Notes under the pieces: generated by a model
Seen by the model: the letters and a program-made list of their open reading frames with translations, nothing else
Database searches by the model: none
Told to the model about the DNA's origin: nothing
In this document: positions 29,566-39,212 of the stretch, in pieces
Layout: each line of letters opens with the position of its first letter
Numbering within the stretch: position 1 is the stretch's first letter
Made by a program: the position numbers and the translations under genes
Assembly: GCA_002296185.1 (NCBI GenBank)
Contig: DBHM01000027.1
Span: 174,918-238,917, forward strand
Direction: 5' to 3'
Origin: Alphaproteobacteria bacterium UBA828
Lineage (GTDB): Bacteria; Pseudomonadota; Alphaproteobacteria; UBA828
DNA length: 64,000 bases

Positions 29566-29979
29566 ATGACGACTTGGACCCCTGAAAGAGTAGACCAACT
29601 TAGAAAGCTTTGGGATGAGGGACTTACTACATCTGAAATCGGAAAAAACATTGGCGTTTCCAAAAATGCTGTTGTTGGTAAAGCCCATCGACTTGAGCTT
29701 CCCTCGAGGCCATCTCCCATTAGGCGAGGTGTATCTAGAAGAGCTAATAAGCAGATTTCAAGACCTAAACCGGTGCAGCCGCAAAGTAAGCCTTTAGTAA
29801 GGTCTCTGCCTCTTAGTAGAAGCGGTAGATGCTGTCAGTGGCCTATAGGCCATCCAGGAGATGAAGATTTTCATTTTTGTGGTGCTCCCGCTGTAGAGGG
29901 GAAACCTTATTGTGCCGAACATTACGCAATGGCTTATATTATTCAGGGCAAGCCTAAGGTAGAAGAGGATGCGGCCTAA
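29566..29979 (+). CDS. gcrA: GcrA cell cycle regulator
   Basis: Alphaproteobacterial sigma70-associated regulator that in Caulobacter acts at GANTC sites methylated by CcrM. It has 137 residues, shorter than the 173 of Caulobacter. The N-terminal DNA-binding domain is diagnostic: TTWTPERVDQLRKLWDEG, TSEIGKNIGVSKNAVVGKAHRL (about 1-46). The C-terminal part carries the cysteine-rich GRCCQWPIGHPGDEDFHFCG and GKPYCAEHYAMAY, conserved in GcrA and likely contacting RNA polymerase. A proline/arginine-rich linker of about 35 residues separates them. This is the strongest class marker in the window. Confidence 0.96.
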   Translation: MTTWTPERVDQLRKLWDEGLTTSEIGKNIGVSKNAVVGKAHRLELPSRPSPIRRGVSRRANKQISRPKPVQPQSKPLVRSLPLSRSGRCCQWPIGHPGDEDFHFCGAPAVEGKPYCAEHYAMAYIIQGKPKVEEDAA

Positions 29980-30246
29980 GATTAGCCTCAATACTTAATA
30001 CGATAATAAATATTTTTTAGGCTTATTTTACAATAAACCTTCCGATTCATACGGCTTATCAAAATATAATTAAATCAATGTATTAGCGTGTATCAAAGAA
30101 GTAGCATCGTATTCTTTGACCAAATTTTATCTACTGCTAATAGTTTATTGTTGGTATGGAAATTTTGCTCTGTTGGCCTCTAGCACTTCAGCCTGCTATA
30201 AGACTTCATATAGTTCTTTTATTTTAAATATATTGAGGGCGTTTGA

Positions 30247-30924
30247 GTGGCTGATATATTTCATGATATAGAAGAGGGTCTTCGTCAGGATAGGCTCAAA
30301 AAACTCTGGAGGAAATTTCGGTGGCCTCTCATAGGCCTTATTTTATTGATAATTGGTGCTGTAGTCGCGCTGGTATTAGTCAAAGATGTTACTGAAACTA
30401 GGAAATTAGAGCAGGCAGAACGTTTCTCTAATGCGTTAGAAATCTATAGTACTGGAGATTCTAAGGCTGCAGCTGAAGCTTTTTCTTCATTGGCATTTGA
30501 GGCTGAGGATCCTGGGTATCTAGTTTTCTCAAGCTTTCGATCTGCACAAGCGCATATTGAGTCAGATAACATAAATAAAGCGATATCTATTTTTGATGAT
30601 TTAGCTGGTAATGCTGAAGTTTTACCTCTTTACCGTGAACTTGCTGTTTTTTTTGCGGCTGATCTTCTTTTAGATACTGTAACTTATGAAGAAATAAATC
30701 AAAGGTTGGCACCTATAATGCTCAGTGAAAGTGTATGGAGGCCAATGGCCCAGGAAATAGTGGCTTTAGCTGCTTTAAAATCGGGAAATGAAGATCGTGC
30801 CCGTGAATTATTTCAGGAACTAACATTAGACGCGTTGTCTCCGCCTGGTATTAAAGAGCGGGCTAAAAAGTTTTTGGCTAATATAGGAGGTATTATGCAG
30901 TCACCGGAGGAAGGTGGAGATTAG
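30247..30924 (+). CDS. TPR-type inner-membrane protein (YfgM-like)
   Basis: A 225-residue protein with a short cytosolic N-terminus, one membrane helix (WPLIGLILLIIGAVVALVLV, about 26-45) and a periplasmic alpha-helical part with TPR-like pairs (EIYSTGDSKAAAEAFSSLAF, HIESDNINKAISIFDDL). The arrangement and the position 5 bp before bamB match the YfgM-like proteins that link the Sec translocon to periplasmic chaperones. The start is GTG at 30247 with GAGGG 8 nt upstream. Its function is inferred from family and context. Confidence 0.8.
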   Translation: MADIFHDIEEGLRQDRLKKLWRKFRWPLIGLILLIIGAVVALVLVKDVTETRKLEQAERFSNALEIYSTGDSKAAAEAFSSLAFEAEDPGYLVFSSFRSAQAHIESDNINKAISIFDDLAGNAEVLPLYRELAVFFAADLLLDTVTYEEINQRLAPIMLSESVWRPMAQEIVALAALKSGNEDRARELFQELTLDALSPPGIKERAKKFLANIGGIMQSPEEGGD

Positions 30925-30929
30925 CAGAT

Positions 30930-32252
30930 ATGCTTCGAACGTTTATTGTGGTCCCTTTACTATCTTTGGTTCTTGTTTCTTGTAGCGATTGGATGGGGGA
31001 AAAAGAGGAAGCGCCTCTCCCCGGCTCAAGAACTGCTGTCTTGTCTCAGTCTATGTCAATAAAGACTGATAAGGGAGTTGAAAGATTTCTAGTTCAATTA
31101 CCTGCTCCATATATTAATCATGATTGGCCTCAGGTAGGTGGATATCCCGATAGAGCTATGCATCATTTAGTGGGTGGGGAAACTTTAGGTACGCTTTGGG
31201 ATGTAAAAATAGGTGAAGGCATAGATGGTAATATTGATATTCTTCCATCACCTATAGTTGCCCAAGGGCGTGTTTTTGCAATCGATTCGCGTGGAAAAAT
31301 ATCTGCGATAGATATCAGAAACGGCTCAATATTATGGAGCTTTGATTCTACTCCTAACTATGAAGAAAGGGAGTCAGGCTTTGGTGGAGGTCTTGCTTAT
31401 GTTGGTGGCAGGGTATTTATTGCGAATGGTTTTGGTCAAATTATTGCACTAAAAGCTAATACGGGTAAATTAATTTGGAAAACAAATATTGGTATTCCAT
31501 TTAGAAATGCACCAGTAGTTGCGCAAAGAAAAGTATTTGCAGTAAGTATAGATAATCAATTATGGGCTTTAGATGGACTTACTGGTAGTAAATTATGGAA
31601 TAATGCTGGAATTTCTGAATCAGCGGGTCTGTTAGGTTCTAGTAGCCCAGCAGTTTCAGGTGAATTAGTGCTTGCTACATATTCATCTGGTGAAGTTAAT
31701 GCTCTAAGAATCGAAAATGGATTACCTATATGGTCTGATGCTATAGGTAGACAAAATATAATAAGCAGCAGTATTTCAGATTTTAATGATATAAATGGAA
31801 GCCCGGTTATTGACAGGGGTTTAGCGTATATTATTAGTCATGGAGATCATTTAATTGCAATCGATATTCGTTCTGGTTTAAGGGTTTGGGAGCGTGATAT
31901 TGGTGGGGTAAATACGCCCTGGATAGCAGGGGATTTCCTTTATATTATCTCAGCTAACTCTGAGATTATTTGTTTAATTAGAGAGACTGGGGATGTGAAA
32001 TGGGTTCGTGATTTACCACAGTTCTCTGACTATGAGGATCGAAAGGGCGAAATCATTTGGAATGGCCCGGTACTGGCTAGTGATAAACTTCTTATGACAA
32101 GTTCGACAGGATTAGTTGTAGCTTTGTCTCCTTATAGTGGAGATTACCTTGGTAAGGTTGAAATGCCAGACTCTATAAGTCTCCCTCCAATTGTGGCAGA
32201 TTCAAAAGTTTTTATTCTTACAGAAGAAGCAAAACTTTTTGCCCTTCGTTGA
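30930..32252 (+). CDS. bamB: Outer membrane assembly lipoprotein BamB
   Basis: Beta-propeller lipoprotein of the BAM complex, which inserts outer-membrane proteins. It has 440 residues. The signal peptide ends in the lipobox LVSC (C18). Repeated PQQ-like blades are visible, each with a GxxLW-type end: RNGSILWSFDS, ANTGKLIWKTNIG, GLTGSKLWNNAG, IRSGLRVWERDIGG, RETGDVKWVRDLP. It is encoded between the TPR protein and der, the usual order. The stop overlaps a possible TTG of the der frame, but der most likely starts 21 bp downstream. Confidence 0.93.
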   Translation: MLRTFIVVPLLSLVLVSCSDWMGEKEEAPLPGSRTAVLSQSMSIKTDKGVERFLVQLPAPYINHDWPQVGGYPDRAMHHLVGGETLGTLWDVKIGEGIDGNIDILPSPIVAQGRVFAIDSRGKISAIDIRNGSILWSFDSTPNYEERESGFGGGLAYVGGRVFIANGFGQIIALKANTGKLIWKTNIGIPFRNAPVVAQRKVFAVSIDNQLWALDGLTGSKLWNNAGISESAGLLGSSSPAVSGELVLATYSSGEVNALRIENGLPIWSDAIGRQNIISSSISDFNDINGSPVIDRGLAYIISHGDHLIAIDIRSGLRVWERDIGGVNTPWIAGDFLYIISANSEIICLIRETGDVKWVRDLPQFSDYEDRKGEIIWNGPVLASDKLLMTSSTGLVVALSPYSGDYLGKVEMPDSISLPPIVADSKVFILTEEAKLFALR

Positions 32253-32272
32253 TAATTCATAAGGTTTTTTTA

Positions 32273-33667
32273 ATGACATTAACAGTTGCCATTGTAGGTC
32301 GACCGAATGTGGGCAAATCGACCTTATTTAATCGTCTAGTAAAAAGACAGGTTGCAATTGTAGAAGACAGACCTGGTGTAACCCGTGACCGTCGTATGGA
32401 TGAAGGAAGACTTGGCTCTCTCCGATTTAGAGTAATTGATACTGCTGGTTTCGACGATAGTGGATTAGACATTTTATCTACTCGTATGATGGATCAAACA
32501 ATGACAGCGATTGATGAGGCTGATCTTGTATTATTACTGGTTGATGGTAGATCTGGTTTGAATCCAATAGATAGTAAATTCTCACAGGTCTTACATCAAT
32601 CAGGGTCTTTAACACTCCTAGTCGTCACTAAATGTGAGGGAAATGTGGGTGAAAATACTGTTGCTGAGTCCTGGGGTTTAGGATTTGGTTCACCCATACC
32701 TATATCTGCAGAGCATGCAGAAGGTTTAGGGGACCTGCACGATTCTCTCTATCCTTATTTATCTAAAGATTCTCCTGAAGAAAATTTAGACAAGGGAAAT
32801 GAGTCTAAAGAAATTAATATAAAGAATAAAAATAAAGACGAGAATCAAAGACCGTTGCGCTTAGCCATAGTTGGTAGGCCAAATGTTGGAAAATCTACAT
32901 TATTAAACAGATTAGTTGGTGAGGAGAGAGTAATAACCGGGCCAGAGGTGGGTTTAACTAGGGATTCTATTTCTGTAGATTGGAAATATGGTGAAAAACC
33001 CATTCAACTTATAGATACAGCGGGATTAAGGAGACGTTCAAAAATTCAGGATAAATTAGAGAAGCATGCTGCGAGAGATGCCATACGATCAATAGATATT
33101 TCTGAAGTAGTAGCCCTTATGTTTGATGGTTCAATTGAGCCACTAAAACAAGATTTTTCAATAGCTTCTTTAACTGTTAAGGAGGGTAGAGCTCCTATAA
33201 TTATTTTAAATAAGTGGGACTGTGTAGAGGATCAAACTATAAGGTTAAAAAGTTATAAAGACTCTCTCGCTACAACACTTTCACAAGCTAAGGGTGTTCC
33301 GATAATAACTTTGTCGGCATTAACTGGGGAAGGTATTCAATCTTTCATGCCGGCAGTATTGAATGCTTATGAGGTATGGAATAGGAGAATAGCTACTTCA
33401 AGACTAAATTCTTGGTTGCGCAGAACTCTATATCAGCATCCTCCACCGCTAGTAGATGGTAGGAGAACAAAATTACGCTATGTTACTCAAATAAAATCTC
33501 GTCCACCTACATTTTCCATATTTTGTAACATCACTCGTGGTTTGTCAGAATCATATCAAAGATACTTAGCAAACAGTTTACGAGAGGAATTTGATTTACC
33601 TGGAGTTCCAATTCGTCTGATTCTAAGAAAGGGAGAAAATCCGTATATCAAAAGTGATTCTAAATAG
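32273..33667 (+). CDS. der: Ribosome-assembly GTPase Der (EngA)
   Basis: Double-Era GTPase needed for 50S subunit maturation. It has 464 residues from the ATG at 32273, preceded by AAGG. Two G domains are complete: GRPNVGKST (about 8-16) with DTAGF, and a second GRPNVGKST at about 201-209 with DTAGLRR and NKWD. The C-terminal KH-like domain includes LRYVTQIKSRPPTF. A TTG at 32249 would add eight residues, but these are not typical and overlap bamB. The gene ends 8 bp inside the convergent SDR gene. Confidence 0.97.
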   Translation: MTLTVAIVGRPNVGKSTLFNRLVKRQVAIVEDRPGVTRDRRMDEGRLGSLRFRVIDTAGFDDSGLDILSTRMMDQTMTAIDEADLVLLLVDGRSGLNPIDSKFSQVLHQSGSLTLLVVTKCEGNVGENTVAESWGLGFGSPIPISAEHAEGLGDLHDSLYPYLSKDSPEENLDKGNESKEINIKNKNKDENQRPLRLAIVGRPNVGKSTLLNRLVGEERVITGPEVGLTRDSISVDWKYGEKPIQLIDTAGLRRRSKIQDKLEKHAARDAIRSIDISEVVALMFDGSIEPLKQDFSIASLTVKEGRAPIIILNKWDCVEDQTIRLKSYKDSLATTLSQAKGVPIITLSALTGEGIQSFMPAVLNAYEVWNRRIATSRLNSWLRRTLYQHPPPLVDGRRTKLRYVTQIKSRPPTFSIFCNITRGLSESYQRYLANSLREEFDLPGVPIRLILRKGENPYIKSDSK

Positions 33668-34370
33668 AAATACGTTCACCGTGTAACTTACACTCACTCA
33701 TAGCAAGTTCTATAAATTTATCTGTTATTTCATCTGGCTGGTTAAGTTTTTTTTGATCTTCTCCCGGAAAGGCTTCGGCACGCATACGAGTAGCCACGGG
33801 ACCGGGGTCAATTAAATTAACTTTTATTTTGGTCCTCTCTACTTCAGAGGCCCATGTCAAAACTAATGCTTCTAAGGCAGCCTTGCTTGCAGCATAGGGT
33901 CCCCAATAGGGACGTCCAGTAGATTTAGTGATCCCAGAGGTTATAAATATCGCTTTACCCGCATCTGAGATACGAAGTAATGGATCAAGGCTTCGGATTA
34001 AACGCCAATTAGCTGTCAAGTTGACTGCAATGGTTTCATCCCAAGCTTCAGGGGAATAATGGCCAACTGGTCTTAGCCCTCCTAAAACTCCAGCATTAGC
34101 TACCAATATATCTAGTTTTCCAAATCTTTCGTTTATGGCTGCTCCAAGATGGTCTATTTGTGTTCCCTGGGTAATATCAAAAGGTACTAAGGTAGGTTGT
34201 AAACTTGAATTCTTACGAATCTCATCATCAAGGTTTTCTAAGGCGCCTGAAGTGCGAGACGTAAGAATTAAATGGGCTCCTTCAGATGCAAAAGCTTTCG
34301 CAATTGCATACCCTATACCCCTTGATGCCCCAGTTATTAGAGCAATCTTTCCATCTAATCTACTAGCCAT
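33660..34370 (-). CDS. SDR family oxidoreductase
   Basis: A 236-residue classical short-chain dehydrogenase. The cofactor motif is TGASRGIGYAIAKAF, followed by NAGVLGG and the catalytic YAASK at about residue 157 with a preceding serine in FITSG. The PGPVATRMR segment closes the nucleotide site. In many alphaproteobacteria the same SDR follows cvpA-purF; here it follows cvpA directly by 2 bp. Substrate unknown. It resembles the YciK group, but that is only a loose match. Confidence 0.85.
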   Translation of the reverse strand: MASRLDGKIALITGASRGIGYAIAKAFASEGAHLILTSRTSGALENLDDEIRKNSSLQPTLVPFDITQGTQIDHLGAAINERFGKLDILVANAGVLGGLRPVGHYSPEAWDETIAVNLTANWRLIRSLDPLLRISDAGKAIFITSGITKSTGRPYWGPYAASKAALEALVLTWASEVERTKIKVNLIDPGPVATRMRAEAFPGEDQKKLNQPDEITDKFIELAMSECKLHGERISI

Positions 34371-34372
34371 TA

Positions 34373-35026
34373 TTAATCTCTTTCTTCTTCCAAATCTTTT
34401 TCATCTGTCTTTTGATTATCATCAATCCCAGTTGCACGATTAAAATTTTCTTCGGCTTTTTTTCTACTTTGATCAGCTTTATCAATTTCCCTAATACTGT
34501 TTCCGGTTGCTCTAACTCTCTCTTCCGCTTCCTTAAGGGTATCATTTGGCACTATAGATCTAATCGTATCAGCACCTTTAATTATATAAGGGCTGGTTAT
34601 AGCCTCTTTGATCCATTCTGGCTGATCATCCTCATCGACTGCCCATACGTACATCATATAAGCTAAAGAGACTATAATGGCTCCTCTTAAGAGGCCAAAA
34701 ATGATGCCTACAGTTCTATCTAAAGCTCCCATACGGCTTCTTTGGACTCTACCAGCAACTATTTGGGCTGTAATTGTAAGTATGATTAGGGCTATTAAAA
34801 AGAGCCCCCCTCCTGCAACTGCGTCTGCTACTAACTCATGTTCAATTATATCGCGTGCTATAGGGCGCACATAAATAAAACCATAAATGGTTGCCACTCC
34901 TGCTCCTGCCCAAGTGCCTATACCAAGTGTTTCTCTAACTACTCCTCTTGAAAAAGCAAGTAATCCTGAGAATATAAGTATTACAGCAACTCCTATATCT
35001 ATTGGATTAACGGGTAAATCTGCCAT
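34373..35026 (-). CDS. cvpA: CvpA family membrane protein
   Basis: A 217-residue inner-membrane protein with four hydrophobic helices (about 9-27, 32-50, 67-88, 104-124) and a charged, lysine/glutamate-rich cytosolic tail of about 75 residues. The N-terminal NPIDIGVAVILIFSGLLAFSRGVVRE and GLLRGAIIVSLAYM are family signatures. CvpA proteins affect colicin V production and envelope homeostasis; the molecular role is not settled. It lies 6 bp after radA and 2 bp before the SDR gene, a tight operon. purF, the usual next gene, is not here. Confidence 0.9.
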   Translation of the reverse strand: MADLPVNPIDIGVAVILIFSGLLAFSRGVVRETLGIGTWAGAGVATIYGFIYVRPIARDIIEHELVADAVAGGGLFLIALIILTITAQIVAGRVQRSRMGALDRTVGIIFGLLRGAIIVSLAYMMYVWAVDEDDQPEWIKEAITSPYIIKGADTIRSIVPNDTLKEAEERVRATGNSIREIDKADQSRKKAEENFNRATGIDDNQKTDEKDLEEERD

Positions 35027-35032
35027 AAGCTG

Positions 35033-36412
35033 CTATTTCTCCAAAGTCTCAAGGCCGATAAGAGTGATTAATTCAGAGATTTCTTTCACGTTAATAATAT
35101 TAATTCCAAGCCTTGCTTTTTCATTTAATTGTTCTGAATGTGCAGGAAGTAATGCTCTTGTGAATCCAAGTTTTTCAGACTCCTTTAGTCGGCTTTCGCT
35201 TTGTGCTACGGGTCTTAACTCACCTGAAAGACCAATTTCTCCAAAAAAAACCATACCTTCTGGAATGGGTTTATTTTTAATTGAGGATATGAGAGCTGCT
35301 GCTACAGCCATATCTGCAGCTGGCTCTGAAATTTTTATTCCTCCTGCTACATTCAGATAAATATCATTTGCACTAAAGGACAGTCCGGCTTTAGTTTCGA
35401 GGACTGCAAGTATCATTGCTAGTCGATTGTTATCCCAACCTACTATAGCTCTCCTTGGGCTACCGGGGTGTCCTGGAGCAACTAACGCTTGAATTTCCAT
35501 AAGCATTGGCCTGGTTCCCTCAACTCCTGCATAAACTGTTGTTCCTGTTATAGATCCTCGTTCGGAATTGAGAAACAGAGAGGAAGGGTTAGCTACTTCA
35601 TTAAGGCCCTTACTGGTCATTTCGAAGACACCAATTTCATGTGTAGGTCCAAATCGGTTTTTAATTGATCTAACAATCCGAAATCTGTGACCTCTATCGC
35701 CTTCAAAATAAAGAACAGTATCAACCATATGTTCTAATACTCTTGGTCCTGCTATTTGACCTTCTTTTGTGACATGGCCAACTAATAGTAAAACAGATTT
35801 TGTATTTTTTGCGTGATGAATCAGTTCTTGGGCTGCTCCACGAACTTGACTTACCGTTCCAGGTGAAGAGTCTAATGTATCTAAATACATCGTCTGTATA
35901 GAATCTATTACTATTATATCTGATGGATTTTCTTTTAGAGTAGTTAGTATGTCACGGATATTTGTAGCTGCCGCCAAACGCACTTTCGAGTTACTTAAAC
36001 CGAGACGGTTAGCCCTAAGGCGTACTTGTTCAGGGCCCTCCTCTCCAGAAATATATGATACTGTTGTATCTCTTGAACTTAATGCTGCAGCTGCTTGAAG
36101 AAGAAGTGTAGATTTACCGATTCCTGGGTCTCCAGCAAGTAGGATGGCGGAACCTTGAACCACTCCATTGCCTAAAACTCTATCTAGTTCATTTATTCCT
36201 GTAGTTAGTCGAGCTTGAATGGGTGTTTCCTCGTTTAACCCAGTGAAATTAACTATATTTCCGTCAAATTTATTAAGGCCTTTTGGGGATACTGGTCTAT
36301 TATTTTCTTCAACAATCGTATTCCATCCACCGCAGACGTCACAATGCCCAGCCCATTTTGCATGAGAAGTACCACAAGTTTGACAAATAAAGCGTTGTGA
36401 ATTTTTTGCCAA
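35033..36412 (-). CDS. radA: DNA repair protein RadA
   Basis: RecA-like branch-migration helicase in recombinational repair. It has 459 residues. The N-terminal zinc finger has paired cysteines in CQTCGTSHAKWAGHCDVCGGW. Walker A is GDPGIGKST, Walker B IIVIDSIQT, and the RadA-specific KNRFG motif is in IKNRFGPT. The C-terminal Lon-like domain contains AGGIKISEPAADMAVAAAL. The gene sits between mlaF and cvpA on the same strand. Confidence 0.97.
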   Translation of the reverse strand: MAKNSQRFICQTCGTSHAKWAGHCDVCGGWNTIVEENNRPVSPKGLNKFDGNIVNFTGLNEETPIQARLTTGINELDRVLGNGVVQGSAILLAGDPGIGKSTLLLQAAAALSSRDTTVSYISGEEGPEQVRLRANRLGLSNSKVRLAAATNIRDILTTLKENPSDIIVIDSIQTMYLDTLDSSPGTVSQVRGAAQELIHHAKNTKSVLLLVGHVTKEGQIAGPRVLEHMVDTVLYFEGDRGHRFRIVRSIKNRFGPTHEIGVFEMTSKGLNEVANPSSLFLNSERGSITGTTVYAGVEGTRPMLMEIQALVAPGHPGSPRRAIVGWDNNRLAMILAVLETKAGLSFSANDIYLNVAGGIKISEPAADMAVAAALISSIKNKPIPEGMVFFGEIGLSGELRPVAQSESRLKESEKLGFTRALLPAHSEQLNEKARLGINIINVKEISELITLIGLETLEK

Positions 36413-36472
36413 AGAATATTTTCTCCGAATTGAATTGATCAGTCATTAATTATTTGTATAAAAAATGAGTGT

Positions 36473-37264
36473 TCAATTTGCTCTTGTAAGCATCTTTATT
36501 GGTCCATCAGAGCTTCCACTGATAAATTGATTAACGTATGGGTTGTCACTTGAATCTAATTTTTCGACAGGCCCATGCCAGATTATTTTTCCTTCATATA
36601 TCATAGCTATACGTGTAGCTATTTTTCTGGCGCTAGCCATATCATGAGTAATGCTTAATGCAGTACTTTTTGTCTCTGTAGTAATTTTTATTATAAGTTC
36701 ATTAATTACATCAGCCATTATAGGATCGAGTCCTGTGGTGGGCTCATCAAAAAATATTATCTCGGGCTCTGTTGCTATTGCTCTGGCGAGGGCTACCCTT
36801 TTTTGCATTCCACCAGATAATTCTGAGTGATAAAGGTTACCAACATCAGCATTCAAGCCTACTGCTGCAAGTTTATCTATTGCGATATCTTTCGCTTCTT
36901 TCCTATCTATGTTCTGGCCATGAATTAGGCCAAATGCAACATTTTCCCACACTGGAATACTATCAAACAAAGCTGCTCCCTGAAAAAGCATGCCAAATTT
37001 ATGCATTAATTTTTCGCGTTCACTCCTTCTAAGTCCTATCATTTCTTTTCCATCAACCTTTATGGAGCCACTTTCAGGGTTGAGCAAGCCAAGTATGCAT
37101 TTAAGCATTACCGATTTTCCTGTTCCAGAACCACCAATGACTACAAGTGACTCACTCTCAATAACATCTAGGTCAAGTTCATCAAGTACGGATTTTGGAC
37201 CAAAACTCTTTGAGAGGCCTCGTAATATAAGCTTGGCTTCTTTTTTACCGTGTGTGGTGCTCAT
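36473..37264 (-). CDS. mlaF: Phospholipid-transport ABC ATPase MlaF
   Basis: ATPase of the MlaFEDB-type system, which moves phospholipids between the inner membrane and a periplasmic carrier. It has 263 residues. Walker A GGSGTGKS, Q-loop GMLFQGAALFD, signature LSGGMQKR and Walker B IIFFDEPTTGLDP are intact. The GMLFQGAALFDS and signature sequences are typical of MlaF. It overlaps mlaE by 4 bp (coordinates 37261-37264). The substrate-binding mlaD gene is not adjacent and must be elsewhere if present. Confidence 0.92.
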   Translation of the reverse strand: MSTTHGKKEAKLILRGLSKSFGPKSVLDELDLDVIESESLVVIGGSGTGKSVMLKCILGLLNPESGSIKVDGKEMIGLRRSEREKLMHKFGMLFQGAALFDSIPVWENVAFGLIHGQNIDRKEAKDIAIDKLAAVGLNADVGNLYHSELSGGMQKRVALARAIATEPEIIFFDEPTTGLDPIMADVINELIIKITTETKSTALSITHDMASARKIATRIAMIYEGKIIWHGPVEKLDSSDNPYVNQFISGSSDGPIKMLTRAN

Positions 37265-38046
37265 TGAGAGAAAAATGCCTCCGTAATTATATAGTTGAAA
37301 ATAAGAACAAGGATTGCGCCAGAAACAACAGCATTTGTCGTTGCGGAGCCTACACCTTGAGCTCCTCCACGGCTATAAAATCCATGATAGCAACCCATTA
37401 GTGCTATTAGAAAACCAAACACTGCTGCTTTTACTAGTCCAGACACAACATCCATGACTTCCAAAAACTCGAAAGTATTTGCTAGATATGCTTGAGAATT
37501 AAAATCCAGTTTGTGCACACTTACTAAATACCCTCCGAGTACACCAATTATATCGGCAATAAGGACCAAAAATGGCAAACTAATTGCTGCTGCTATTAAG
37601 CGGGGGGCGATCAGATATTTAAAGGGGTTTGTAGATAGAGTGCTTAAGGCGTCAATTTGCTCTGTGACGCGCATAGTGCCTATTTCTGCAGCCATTGATG
37701 CTCCGACCCTACCAGCCACCATTAGGCCAGCAAGTACAGGACCTAGCTCCCGTGTTATTGATAGCACAACTACTGCAGGTATGGCACTATCAGCGGCAAA
37801 GCGTGAAAAACCCGTATAGCTTTGTAGGGCGAGTACCATTCCAGCAAATATACCAGTAAGTCCTACTACTGGAAGTGAATAATAACCAATTTCTAGTGTC
37901 TGTTTCAGAATTAGATGGGTGTAAAAGGGTGGGCGGAAACAGTGAGAGAGACTTTCAGCTGTAAATATGGAAATACGCCCAATAGTCTGAATAAGGTTTA
38001 AAAACCCTCGCCCAAGAAGGGCAATGGGGTTATTACTTAAGTTCAT
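37261..38046 (-). CDS. mlaE: Phospholipid-transport ABC permease MlaE
   Basis: Inner-membrane permease of the Mla system. It has 261 residues with five to six hydrophobic segments. The conserved EQIDALSTLSTNPFKYLIAPR near residue 150 is the MlaE signature, and LAGLMVAGRVGASMAAEIGTM precedes it. It overlaps mlaF at its 3' end and shares 1 bp with the end of alr at its 5' end, so alr-mlaE-mlaF-radA-cvpA-SDR is probably one operon. Confidence 0.93.
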   Translation of the reverse strand: MNLSNNPIALLGRGFLNLIQTIGRISIFTAESLSHCFRPPFYTHLILKQTLEIGYYSLPVVGLTGIFAGMVLALQSYTGFSRFAADSAIPAVVVLSITRELGPVLAGLMVAGRVGASMAAEIGTMRVTEQIDALSTLSTNPFKYLIAPRLIAAAISLPFLVLIADIIGVLGGYLVSVHKLDFNSQAYLANTFEFLEVMDVVSGLVKAAVFGFLIALMGCYHGFYSRGGAQGVGSATTNAVVSGAILVLIFNYIITEAFFSQ

Positions 38047-39200
38047 TATATTTTCACCGGCGTATCTATATTATTCCAAACTCTCTCATAACGATTTCCA
38101 AGAGTAGTTAGGACTTCTTCACCTATAGTGCCGGAGTCGCGAGCAAAGTCATCTACTGTGTAATCTTTACCTATGAGCTCTACAGGGCAACCTAGGTGGT
38201 ATTTTCCCTCAGGCACTTCTGAAATATCAAGAGTAATTAGATCCATTGATACACGGCCTATTATTGGTACAGAAATTTTACCAAGGCGCGCTTTTGATAT
38301 CCCGCCGCTAGAACGCATATATCCATCAGCATAGCCAACTCCAACAGTAGCGATTCTTCCAGGCTTTGTAAAAGTATGAGTTGCACCATAACCAACGGTC
38401 TGATTTCTGTCAACTTGTTGTACTTGAAGGATTTTTCCATATAGAGTAACTATATTTTTCATAGGGTTTTCTTGGTACGGGGTAGGATTAAGCCCATAAA
38501 GAGATGCCCCTGGTCTGGTGAGATTAAAGTGGTAATCATTTCCTAAGAATATTCCAGAAGAGTTTGCTAGACTCCATCGAGAGCTTTGAGGGGTAAAATT
38601 AATAATTTTATCCCTCAATAGTCTAAAACGTTTTAGTTGAATACAATTCATCGGATGTTCAGGTTCTTCTGCGCAAGCAAGATGACTTATTACTCCATTA
38701 AAGGGGAGCTTAATTGAGGTAATATAGCGTTCAATAATTTTTTCTAATTCTTTTTCTGGAATACCAAGTCTAGACATTCCTGTATCTATATGAAACCAGG
38801 CTTTAGGTATATAGTCATTACTTGATGAACTAATTTTTTTACATGCACCCTGCCATATCTCAAATTGACCTAAATGGTTAATAACGGGGTTTATTTTTTT
38901 TTCGAGGCATATGAAAGCTTCCTCTTCTGTATTCACGCCAAAAAGTAAATTGACTTCGCGATCAGATATTAATTTTTTTATCTCTATTGCTTCATCAATA
39001 GTTGCTGAAAAAAACTCTTTACACCCAATTGATGCTAGCGCCGGTACTATATAACTAATACCAAGCCCATAACAGTTAGCCTTTACAACTGAACTAACAG
39101 TCGAGTTATTACACATTGAGGCAAGTAGCTTCCAATTAGCCTGAATGGAGCTAAGGTCAATATGTAAAGTGGCGCCATATTTGCCCATAGATTGGGGCAT
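38046..39200 (-). CDS. alr: Alanine racemase
   Basis: PLP enzyme making D-alanine for peptidoglycan. It has 384 residues. The PLP lysine is in SSVVKANCYGLG (about residue 39), the N-terminal TIM barrel has WFHIDTGMSRLGI, and the C-terminal beta domain has the catalytic tyrosine in VGYGATHTF, plus GYADGYMRS and GRVSMDLITLDIS. It lies 12 bp downstream of dnaB, an order common in alphaproteobacteria. Confidence 0.95.
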   Translation of the reverse strand: MPQSMGKYGATLHIDLSSIQANWKLLASMCNNSTVSSVVKANCYGLGISYIVPALASIGCKEFFSATIDEAIEIKKLISDREVNLLFGVNTEEEAFICLEKKINPVINHLGQFEIWQGACKKISSSSNDYIPKAWFHIDTGMSRLGIPEKELEKIIERYITSIKLPFNGVISHLACAEEPEHPMNCIQLKRFRLLRDKIINFTPQSSRWSLANSSGIFLGNDYHFNLTRPGASLYGLNPTPYQENPMKNIVTLYGKILQVQQVDRNQTVGYGATHTFTKPGRIATVGVGYADGYMRSSGGISKARLGKISVPIIGRVSMDLITLDISEVPEGKYHLGCPVELIGKDYTVDDFARDSGTIGEEVLTTLGNRYERVWNNIDTPVKI

Positions 39201-39212
39201 AGATTCCTCTAT

